Below are positions 55,114 to 62,316 of a stretch of DNA of 64,000 nucleotides, piece by piece; position 1 is the first letter of the stretch; each line of letters starts with the position of its first letter. The stretch is from assembly GCA_020736575.1 (NCBI GenBank), contig JAGPYM010000078.1:25425-89424 (forward strand), given 5' to 3'. A program made the translations under genes and the position numbers. The notes beneath the pieces are model-generated. The model saw only the letters and a list, made by a program, of their open reading frames with translations, had not been told where the DNA came from and did not search any database. The stretch is from Thelonectria olida. Taxonomy: Eukaryota > Ascomycota > Sordariomycetes > Hypocreales > Nectriaceae.

Positions 55114-58100
55114 GGTGTTCAGGTGGTTCCCATGTATTTTCTGATTCAGTGTACCCTTTCCACTTGACGAGGTATTCTGTTTGTTTTGTCCCGTCGGGTC
55201 GTTCCTTCCTCATGCTGATGATTCGTTCCGCTTCGTATTCCTCGGGGTCCTCAATCTCTGTTTCTGGTTCGTCTCCTGTTTTGACCATGACTGTTCCTTC
55301 TGTTGACTCGAGTAAGGAAATGTGAAAGATTGGGTGGTGTCTTGATTTCAAGTCCAGTTTGTAGTTGTTTTCTGAGATTTTTTCCAAAATTTTGTAAGGT
55401 CCGATGTATTTGTAATCGAGTTTTTTGTTTGGTCGTTTTGTGTTGATGTTTTTTGTAGCGAGGAGCACCATGTCTCCCTTCGAGAAGGTTGGTCCCTTCA
55501 ACCTTTTCTGGTCGTAGTATTTTTTGTGCATTTTCTGGACAAAAGAAAGTTCTGTGCGCATTTCTTCGTGCAAATTCTTGAGTTGATCTGATGCAAGGAT
55601 AGCTGCTGGTGCAAGTGGTCCGTTCCGTGGTTCTCTGTAGGCGTCGGGGGTGAATCCAAAGTTTGCGTAGCTTGGTGTGATCTTGGTGCTTTCGTTGGTT
55701 GCAGTGTTGTAGGCCAGTTGTGCTGTTGGCAGTTTCTCAACCCAATCATTTTGGATGTGGTTGATGTAGCAACGAAGGTAGGTTTCCAAGACTTGATTCA
55801 TTCGTTCGGTCTGTCCGTCGACTTGTGGTCTCCAAGCGGTGGTCAACTTGTGGTTCAGTCCGATCCTTGCCATGAGGCATTGCCAAAAGTTCGAGAAAAA
55901 GGGTGGTCCTCTATCCGAGATGATCGTATTGGGTAGTCCGTGTGTGCTGACGATATTTCGTAAAAAGATGTAGGAAAATTCTTCTGCGTCGGTTGCTTCT
56001 TGATATGGAATAAAATAGGAAAATTTGGTGAGTCTGTCGACAATGACTAGAATGCTGTCGTAGGCCGTGCTCGTAGCAGGGTCTAATGATAGGGGTAATT
56101 TCGTAATGAAGTCCATAGTGATTGAATCCCATGGTCGTTCCGCGACCGGTATGGGTTGTAGTTCTCCGTAAGGTTTGTGTCGTCGTGCCTTTGTCTTGTC
56201 GCAGATGAGGCATTGTTTGATGATTTTCTTGACTGTTTCTTTGACTCTAGGAAATGAAAATGTCGTCTTGACTCGTTCGAGGGTTTTGTTGATTCCTTGG
56301 TGTCCGTGGAGCGGGTGTTCGTGGATTTCCCTTACGAGTTCCTCTCGTAGGTGTTCCGGTACTTGTTGCTTATCTGTTTTTTCGTCGCTCGGTAATTGTT
56401 CGTTGTATTCCAGGATTTGTTTGAGTAGTGGATTTCCCTGTTCCACTGTGTGTGTTGCTGCGAGGGTGTTGCTGACAGGGGTTCTTCCTATCATCCTCGG
56501 GGTGAGGCCTTGGTTCTTTAGGCACTGATCGCAGTGGAGGTAGTTGTTTGGTCCAGCTCCTTCCCACCAGAAATTCTCGTTGAAGAAATTCCAGAATTGT
56601 AGGTCGTCCCATTTCTTGTGGTGTTTGACGGTTTGATGACAGTGTTCGATGAATTCGTTTCGTATTTTCCGGGGTAGGTAGATTGTTCCTTGGTAGGTGA
56701 TCATTCCTAATACCGAGTTGACCCAGTCTGCTCGTCCGATGATGAGTTGTCTGAGTTCGTCTCTGGTGATTGACTGTCTGATGCGTTCCGTCCATTGTTT
56801 TGTCAAACATTCGGGGATGCGTTGGGCGAGGGTGGTTGCGATGTACTTCTGTCTTAAGTGTCCTTCAGGCGTAAGGGTTAACAGTTGTTCCTCTGTTTTG
56901 ACCTTGCCTGTGTCGAAATCAGGTCGTCGGCTGATGGCGTCGGCTCTGCCATTCTCCGATCCTTTCTTGTGCTTGATGATGTAGTCAAATTCTGATAGGT
57001 ATTCGGCGTATCTGAGTTGTCGTCCGCTGAGTTGTTGAGTGGTAGCGAAGTGAGAGATGTTCTTGTGGTCTGTGTAGACCGTGACCTGGTGGTGGCTTCC
57101 TAGTAGGTATTGTCGGAATTCTTTGAAAGCTTGGACTATCGCGAGGAATTCTTTGTCGTAGATGGGGTAGTTGAGTTCTGCTCCGTGTAACTTATGAGAG
57201 TAGAATGCGATTGGGTGCAACTTTCCATCATCGTCGCGTTGTCCGATCTGGGCTCCTAGGGCGAAGTCTGAGGAGTCCGTTTCTAGTTCGATAGGTCGTG
57301 TAGGGTCAAACATCTTGAGTACTGGTTCGTTAAGGATGAGTTCCTTGATTTTGTCGAAGGCTTGCTGGATGTCGGGTTTCCAGGTGAACGGTCGATCCTT
57401 CTTTGTTAACTCAGTGAGTGGTGCGGCTAGTTTCCCAAAATCCTTGAGGAACTTGCGGTAATAGTTCGCGAATCCTAGGAAGGCTTGTACTTCCTTGACT
57501 GACTCTGGTTTCTTCCAGTCCTTGACTGCTGAAAGTTTCTTTGGGTCCATTCGTATCTCGTTGTGGGAGATGATGTGTCCCAGAAATTCCACTTCCGAGG
57601 CGTGGAAATGACTTTTCTCTGGTTCAACTAGCAGTTTGGCGTCTTCGAGAGCTTGCAGTACCTTGTGGACGTGTTCCGTGTGTTCTTCTTCCGTCCTGGA
57701 GAAGATGAGGATATCGTCGAGGTAGCATACCACGAATACGTCTAGGTATTCTCGTAACACGTTGTTAATCATTCGTTGGAATGTTGCCGGTGCATTGGTG
57801 AGACCAAAAGGCATAACAAGATATTCGTAGAGTCCGAACTTCGTTCTGAAGGCGGTTTTCCATTCATGTCCTTCTTTGATGCGGATGAGGTTGTAGGCTC
57901 CCTTCAGATCTAACGCGGTGAAGTACTTCATCCCGTGGAGTCGGTCCTTCAGTTCGTTGATCAAAGGTAAGGGTGTTCTGTCCTTGACGGTAATGTCGTT
58001 GAGCCTGCGGTAATCCACAACAAGTCGGAGCTTTCCGTTCTTTTTGGGAACGAACATGACTGGATAGCCTGCTTCTGACTTGGAAATCCTGATATATCCT

Positions 58101-58576
58101 TTCCTTAACATTTCTTCGAGGTAGTTCTTGAGCTCGTGCAGCTGTGCTTCGTTGAGGTTGTAGATGGGGTGGAACGTGGTTGATGTTCCGTCTTTGAGCC
58201 AAATCTCGTGATCCCATTGAGAATGCTCTGGTAGACCTGTTTCCAGTTCTTCGGCAAACAGCTTCTCGTATACTCTGTACTGTGCTGGTACGTTCTTGAG
58301 TCTGTCGTCAGATGGTTCCTTCTGTTCTTTGAGGTCTTCGTTCATCTGTGCGAATGTCTTCTTGAGGAATGCGATTGTTCGTCGTGTTTGTTGCGCTTGC
58401 CCTTTCTTGTGTTTGTGTCGTGTTCCTTTTGGAGGTTGTGTTTTCTCCGTAGGTTGGGGAGTGTCTTCGTTGTTGCTCCGCCGTACTTCTTCGTCCTCTT
58501 CGATAGAAGTTTGAGATCTCGTGTCGTCTGAATCGTTGTCCGTATCGTTGGCTGCATTACTTCGAAAAGCTTGCAC
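55022..58576 (-). CDS. pol: Chromovirus pol: reverse transcriptase, RNase H, integrase, chromodomain
   Basis: Open frame of 1184 residues, in a frame different from both gag and protease. The reverse transcriptase shows L-R-L-V-V-D-Y-R-R-L-N, M-P-F-G-L-T-N-A-P-A-T-F-Q and the catalytic Y-L-D-D at about 284-287. RNase H follows with E-T-D-S-S-D-F-A and Y-T-D-H-K-N. The integrase has an H-H-C-C finger (H-P-L-H-G-H-Q-G and C-L-I-C), then the catalytic acids in M-D-F-I-T-K, I-S-D-R-G and G-Q-T-E-R. After the G-P-Y region a chromodomain occupies about residues 1114-1166 (Y-L-V-K-W-K-G-Y and N-T-W-E-P as hallmarks). All domains are intact. The frame has no strong ATG start, so it is probably reached by frameshift from the protease frame, which overlaps it by 235 bases. 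Confidence 0.95.
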   Translation of the reverse strand: MQAFRSNAANDTDNDSDDTRSQTSIEEDEEVRRSNNEDTPQPTEKTQPPKGTRHKHKKGQAQQTRRTIAFLKKTFAQMNEDLKEQKEPSDDRLKNVPAQYRVYEKLFAEELETGLPEHSQWDHEIWLKDGTSTTFHPIYNLNEAQLHELKNYLEEMLRKGYIRISKSEAGYPVMFVPKKNGKLRLVVDYRRLNDITVKDRTPLPLINELKDRLHGMKYFTALDLKGAYNLIRIKEGHEWKTAFRTKFGLYEYLVMPFGLTNAPATFQRMINNVLREYLDVFVVCYLDDILIFSRTEEEHTEHVHKVLQALEDAKLLVEPEKSHFHASEVEFLGHIISHNEIRMDPKKLSAVKDWKKPESVKEVQAFLGFANYYRKFLKDFGKLAAPLTELTKKDRPFTWKPDIQQAFDKIKELILNEPVLKMFDPTRPIELETDSSDFALGAQIGQRDDDGKLHPIAFYSHKLHGAELNYPIYDKEFLAIVQAFKEFRQYLLGSHHQVTVYTDHKNISHFATTQQLSGRQLRYAEYLSEFDYIIKHKKGSENGRADAISRRPDFDTGKVKTEEQLLTLTPEGHLRQKYIATTLAQRIPECLTKQWTERIRQSITRDELRQLIIGRADWVNSVLGMITYQGTIYLPRKIRNEFIEHCHQTVKHHKKWDDLQFWNFFNENFWWEGAGPNNYLHCDQCLKNQGLTPRMIGRTPVSNTLAATHTVEQGNPLLKQILEYNEQLPSDEKTDKQQVPEHLREELVREIHEHPLHGHQGINKTLERVKTTFSFPRVKETVKKIIKQCLICDKTKARRHKPYGELQPIPVAERPWDSITMDFITKLPLSLDPATSTAYDSILVIVDRLTKFSYFIPYQEATDAEEFSYIFLRNIVSTHGLPNTIISDRGPPFFSNFWQCLMARIGLNHKLTTAWRPQVDGQTERMNQVLETYLRCYINHIQNDWVEKLPTAQLAYNTATNESTKITPSYANFGFTPDAYREPRNGPLAPAAILASDQLKNLHEEMRTELSFVQKMHKKYYDQKRLKGPTFSKGDMVLLATKNINTKRPNKKLDYKYIGPYKILEKISENNYKLDLKSRHHPIFHISLLESTEGTVMVKTGDEPETEIEDPEEYEAERIISMRKERPDGTKQTEYLVKWKGYTESENTWEPPEHLTHVQRLLKNFHQQQQKERKTPRDPRHSSR

Positions 58577-59136
58577 CTGGCCAGTACGCCAACTGATAAG
58601 GGGTCATATCGGTAAAGCCATGGGTAACCTAGGAGTAGGTCGTATCCTTGGAGAGGTATGATGTCGAGATCAACTCCCTGATTCTTTCCTTCGATGAACA
58701 CCTTGAGGTGATCAACCTCGCGAGTAACTTGTCCATCTTCGTACTCAAATGGTTTTCCTTCCACATCAGATATCCCGTAGGGTATGTCCTTGTCCTTCCA
58801 TGGTAGCTTGAGATGATTGACTACTCGTGGATCAACTCCATTCATCTCTGCTCCGCTGTCTACCAACGCGGTAAACCATTTTCCCGTGATTCGTACTTGC
58901 AGCATCATCCGTCGTCGTGGTGATGTTTCGTGGGGCCTTGTTGTCGCGCATAGAGCTCTTCTTGGAGGTTCTGCAAATTTCTCCTGCTCTGGCCGGTCCT
59001 GTGGCTCTTCTACAGGCGGCGCTTGTCGTTTTTTGACTTTCCTTGTACGTCCTTGACCCATTGTCCCACTGTCTCGTTTCGTGAGGCGGGTACGTGGTGT
59101 GGTCGTGTTGGTCGTTTCGGGTGTTTGACGTGCCAT
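58342..59136 (-). CDS. Chromovirus aspartic protease frame
   Basis: Frame of 264 codons overlapping the end of gag by 127 bases and the start of pol by 235. The retropepsin motif is A-L-V-D-S-G-A-E, followed by the second conserved part D-L-L-L-G-Y-P-W-L. It is offset by -1 from gag and is entered through a slippery A-AAA-AAC in gag (59034 down to 59028). The sequence upstream of that point is not expected to be translated in this frame. The region after the protease core is Lys/Arg-rich and may be spacer, its coding constraint coming from the overlapping pol frame. It processes the gag-pol polyprotein (family knowledge). Confidence 0.88.
   Translation of the reverse strand: MARQTPETTNTTTPRTRLTKRDSGTMGQGRTRKVKKRQAPPVEEPQDRPEQEKFAEPPRRALCATTRPHETSPRRRMMLQVRITGKWFTALVDSGAEMNGVDPRVVNHLKLPWKDKDIPYGISDVEGKPFEYEDGQVTREVDHLKVFIEGKNQGVDLDIIPLQGYDLLLGYPWLYRYDPLSVGVLARCKLFEVMQPTIRTTIQTTRDLKLLSKRTKKYGGATTKTLPNLRRKHNLQKEHDTNTRKGKRNKHDEQSHSSRRHSHR
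58400..58406 (-). promoter_or_regulatory. Candidate second -1 frameshift site (A-AAG-GGC)
   Basis: In the protease frame the codons AGA AAG GGC give the heptamer A-AAG-GGC, which has the X-XXY-YYZ form and lies in the protease/pol overlap. Slipping by -1 here enters the pol frame before the K-G-Q-A-Q-Q stretch. It is a weaker candidate than the gag site because GGG in the second half is unusual in eukaryotes. Confidence 0.35.
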
Positions 59137-61850
59137 TGTTCAATTTTCTCTCTTTCGTGGACCTTACACTCTTCAAATCGGCATTGTCGTAGGTCGTACG
59201 TTCCGTTCATGCATTTGGTTGGGAATTCGTGGGTGTAGTTCTCGAAGATGGCTACGTTCATGTGCTTGATCCAGGCTACATTGCGTCGAAATTGTAAGTG
59301 CTGGGCTTGGTACCATCGCGTGATAGCATGTGGTCCTAATCGTGTAGGGTAGCAGTCGTTCTTGACTTTGTACCGTAGGTGTGGTTCACATGTTGGGTCG
59401 TAACATGAGATCCATGAAATGGTGTTGTGCTCCGGGTGAGTTGGGTTCACAATAGGTGCATCGTTGGGGTGAGCTTGATAGCTTCCTTGTCCTTTTTGGG
59501 CTTGCCGGTGTGTGATGCCGTGCACATAGAAGTCTTCATTGTTGGCGTTCTGCCCTTTCGTGACCTTCTGGTAAACCAGTCGTTTTTCTTCTTCTGGGTT
59601 ACTGGCTTCATCTGAGCTCGTGTCGTCCACTGAGCCGTTGTCTTCCTCAGGGATTTCTCCTTCCTCGAGGGGCTCGTGGTTTAGTGTTTGTCGCGTGGGG
59701 ATATCGTCGGTGAGCGAGTTCGGGAATACATGCCATGTGGTGACAGGTAAGCCGAGTTCTTGGGCTCGTTCCAAATCCGATAGCATTAGGAATGGTTCTG
59801 GGATGTCGTTTCCGTTCTGGAGTGTGAGTTCTCGTTTCACGAGGTTGACTAGGTCTTGGTCCGCAGGGCTTAGGTCGAGGTCTTTAATGGTTGCTCGGTT
59901 CTTGGTGTGTCGGCTTGGTTGCGGATCCGTTGGTTGATCGTCGGGCGGCGCGTGCCATGACTTCGTTGCTTGATTGGGTGCTTGCGCGTATCCCGTCGCT
60001 TCCTCGTTGTCTTTTCGGCTGGTCTTGCCTTTCTTGACCATTGCGAGAATCTTCGTGTTTCCGTGACCAGTGACGTTGGTCTTTGGTGGTTCGGGGACTG
60101 GTCTCCATGTGGCGTATTTGGCGATACTCTTCTTGCTCAAGTTGGCTCGGGCGTCGTCTTGACTTAGAGTGTCGTTGTCGTCGTGCTCGGCTTCCCTTAG
60201 CCCCTTGTACAGGCTTCGAGATGCTAGGAGTACGGTGCCACTGGGAACTCCTCCGTTATCGTAACCGCTTCGCGTCATTGCCAGGGTCTTCTTCGGAATG
60301 TTTTGGTTGGGTTCCGCGTCGTGGGGTGTGTTGGTTGGTACTTTCACCCATTCTTCGTTTTCGCGGAGTTGGTAACCTTCCGGACAGGTCTCGCTGTGTG
60401 CGGTGAGTTGCACTTCCTGTCTTTCCTTCTGTTGGGGTTTGCGGGGGTAGTATCCATTGTCTTTGCCGTCTTTGTGGATGAGGCAGTTGTCATCGTAACA
60501 AGCCGTCCAGTGCAACGAGACGTGTTCCTTAGGGTCAAGGTACTTGTTGATTTTGCCGTCTATGCAGACGATGCAGTCTTTGCTGTCCGTGCACGTCGCT
60601 CGGTGTTCCAGGGCGTGTTCTCGTCGCAAGGCGTGGTTCACTGGTTTGGTTGTGAACATACCGGTTGCTGCCAGGGTTCTGGTGGCTGTCCTGATTGCCA
60701 TTTGGGGTTCGTCCTGTCGGTTAGTGTTACTCAGGCGTTTCTTACCTTCTGGGACAGGTTTGAACTTCTGGTTCGTCTTGTTAGGGTTTCGGCACTTGCT
60801 TTCGAAATGTCCCTTCTTCCCGCAGTTCCAGCAGAGGACTTGCGAGTGGTCGCGTTTGGTGGCGCCGAGTTCCATCGGGCCTGAATCCGTGCCGTAGGAA
60901 GTGTGTCCTTGTCGCTGTCTTCCTTGGTTGGCGTTGTACCGGGGTTGCTTGTATCGGTTGTTGTTTCCGGTATTAGGGCTCTTTTTCTTGCGCCATGAGA
61001 ATTGTCTGTCGTCGATCTTGACCGCTTGTCCGATGTACTCGACAAGGGTTGTTGGCCGTTCGTGTTTGTACAGTTCTTCCTGGACTGATTGCTTGAGTCC
61101 GTCGAAGAAGAGTGACATGAGGACGTCCTGGTCCCAAGGTAACTTGATCGCAAGTTGGGTGAACAGGGTTCCATAGTCGGATGCCGATCCAGTTTGTTTG
61201 AGAGATTTGATCTGATCTTCGGCTTTAGATTTTTCGTCGATGGTTCCAAAAGACTGTCTGAGTTCTTGTTCGAGTGTGGCATAGCTTCCGTAGATGCGTC
61301 GGGTTCGTTCGTCTCGTTCGACTTCCGGTTTGTCGTGGTAGTTCCGCATGACGGGCTCAAACCACAGAGCTGCGTTTCCAGTGAATCGTCCGGCTGCGTA
61401 GTGAACTTTGGCGGCTTCGAATCGGAATTGGGTCGGGTAGTACGAGAAGAAGGCATTCATGCTGGTGATGAACATTTGGAGCTTGCGGGCATTTCCGTCG
61501 AACTTCTCAGGTGCAGAGGGCTTAAGGATTTCTCCGGGGTCACGTCCAGTGGTGGCAGTAGTGGCGAGGTTGTTGAGGTCGTTGGTTTGGTTTCGTTGCA
61601 GTGTTTGTTGATCTTGCTGGATGGCGAGAATTCGGTTGATTTCGGCTCGCATGGCTTCGACTTCGAGTCGTTGCACACGGAGTTCGCCTTCGTGTTGGAT
61701 CTGCATGTTGCGTATGTCTTGTCTGAGCGCCTCGACTTCCTCGTCGTCGTCATCCTCCATTTCGTCGTCAGTAGGAGGTGTGGGGTTAACAGGCGGGTTG
61801 CCTTGCTGTCCCTGGTTGAGATTGAGTTGCTGCTGTTGCTGGGTGGCCAT
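59010..61850 (-). CDS. gag: Chromovirus gag, extended, with zinc knuckle and Cys/His modules
   Basis: Frame of 946 residues, much longer than the 300 to 500 usual for this class. The N-terminus is Gln/Asn-rich with an acidic stretch and a coiled coil (about residues 30-75). The retrotransposon gag core follows (W-F-E-P-V-M-R-N-Y, then F-D-G-L-K-Q-S-V-Q-E). The zinc knuckle C-W-N-C-G-K-K-G-H-F-E-S-K-C has the standard C-x2-C-x4-H-x4-C spacing. Past it, where gag normally ends, lie about 550 further residues with repeated Cys/His modules such as C-Y-D-D-N-C-L-I-H and C-Y-D-P-T-C-E-P-H. The start ATG at 61850 lies 62 bases after the 5' LTR. The stop at 59010-59012 comes 15 bases after the slippery heptamer. 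Confidence 0.93.
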   Translation of the reverse strand: MATQQQQQLNLNQGQQGNPPVNPTPPTDDEMEDDDDEEVEALRQDIRNMQIQHEGELRVQRLEVEAMRAEINRILAIQQDQQTLQRNQTNDLNNLATTATTGRDPGEILKPSAPEKFDGNARKLQMFITSMNAFFSYYPTQFRFEAAKVHYAAGRFTGNAALWFEPVMRNYHDKPEVERDERTRRIYGSYATLEQELRQSFGTIDEKSKAEDQIKSLKQTGSASDYGTLFTQLAIKLPWDQDVLMSLFFDGLKQSVQEELYKHERPTTLVEYIGQAVKIDDRQFSWRKKKSPNTGNNNRYKQPRYNANQGRQRQGHTSYGTDSGPMELGATKRDHSQVLCWNCGKKGHFESKCRNPNKTNQKFKPVPEGKKRLSNTNRQDEPQMAIRTATRTLAATGMFTTKPVNHALRREHALEHRATCTDSKDCIVCIDGKINKYLDPKEHVSLHWTACYDDNCLIHKDGKDNGYYPRKPQQKERQEVQLTAHSETCPEGYQLRENEEWVKVPTNTPHDAEPNQNIPKKTLAMTRSGYDNGGVPSGTVLLASRSLYKGLREAEHDDNDTLSQDDARANLSKKSIAKYATWRPVPEPPKTNVTGHGNTKILAMVKKGKTSRKDNEEATGYAQAPNQATKSWHAPPDDQPTDPQPSRHTKNRATIKDLDLSPADQDLVNLVKRELTLQNGNDIPEPFLMLSDLERAQELGLPVTTWHVFPNSLTDDIPTRQTLNHEPLEEGEIPEEDNGSVDDTSSDEASNPEEEKRLVYQKVTKGQNANNEDFYVHGITHRQAQKGQGSYQAHPNDAPIVNPTHPEHNTISWISCYDPTCEPHLRYKVKNDCYPTRLGPHAITRWYQAQHLQFRRNVAWIKHMNVAIFENYTHEFPTKCMNGTYDLRQCRFEECKVHEREKIEQWHVKHPKRPTRPHHVPASRNETVGQWVKDVQGKSKNDKRRL
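59028..59034 (-). promoter_or_regulatory. Programmed -1 ribosomal frameshift heptamer A-AAA-AAC
   Basis: On the element strand gag codons TCA AAA AAC contain A-AAA-AAC in exactly the zero frame required for -1 slippage. Reading then continues as R-Q-A-P-P-V-E-E in the protease frame. Eleven bases downstream CCTGT can pair with ACAGG, giving a short stem as possible stimulator. The gag stop follows at once. Confidence 0.8.
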
Positions 61851-61901
61851 GTTGACAATTCTCGATATTGCTCAGGGTAACGCGGTATCCTTCTGAACAA
61901 G

Positions 61902-61910
61902 AGCTTTCAA
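61902..61910 (-). other. Candidate primer-binding region, possibly self-priming
   Basis: Two bases after the 5' LTR the element strand reads TTGAAAGCT. The LTR itself contains AGCTTTCAA on the same strand (62082 down to 62074), which is perfectly complementary. Self-priming from the RNA 5' end is known for Tf1/sushi-type chromoviruses. Whether the transcript starts there is unknown. Confidence 0.4.
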
Positions 61911-61912
61911 CG

Positions 61913-62316
61913 TGTAACGGTCAGGTCGATCTCCAACAGGTAGACTAGACTGTTCTAGGTTTATGTTGGCAGAGAGGACAGGACGTTAAGGTCTGAGCAG
62001 TGCGCAAAGGTAAACAGAGGGGGTTGTTACGTCTGGTAATGTGCTCAAAGTAGATGAGTGTAACCAAGTTGTATTGAAAGCTGAAGAGCTGTGTTCTATC
62101 TAATGTGTTTAAAGGAATGTGTTTATATACTAAGTGTTCCTCCAGGGACCGATGAAGTTGAGGGATCGGTCCAGGGTAGGATCGTTGGGACCGTCGGTCG
62201 GTCCTCGTCGGTCCTTCGACGATGTCTTGCATAAGATCGTGAAAAAGTGGGGCTGTCTGCGGTTCTGCCGTCCCAGACCGCTTTGGTGGGAGTTGGGTCA
62301 TGCATGGGCCGTGACA
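61913..62316 (-). repeat. 5' LTR (right)
   Basis: 404 bp, identical by eye to 54004-54407. On the element strand it should carry the promoter and transcription start. It is followed by the second CTAGG at 62317-62321. Confidence 0.93.

Larger units (their letters stand above)
54004..62316 (-). mobile_element. Complete Ty3/gypsy chromovirus LTR retrotransposon
   Basis: An 8313-bp element with 404-bp LTRs bounded by TG...CA, coding on the minus strand. Order from the 5' LTR (right): primer-binding region, gag with zinc knuckle, protease, reverse transcriptase, RNase H, integrase with C-terminal chromodomain, polypurine tract, 3' LTR (left). An extra gene on the opposite strand lies between the integrase and the 3' LTR. 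The LTRs look identical base by base, all frames are open and no RIP pattern is visible, so the insertion is young and may be active. It interrupts a RIP-degraded repeat, with CTAGG duplicated. It belongs near fungal chromoviruses such as MAGGY or Skippy (family knowledge, not computed). Confidence 0.95.

Noticed and set aside
60303..61880. Long plus-strand open frames opposite gag (60303-60884 and 61155-61880)
   Set aside because: They are antisense shadows of the long gag frame, rich in V, F and S as expected from the reverse complement of its codons, with no motifs.
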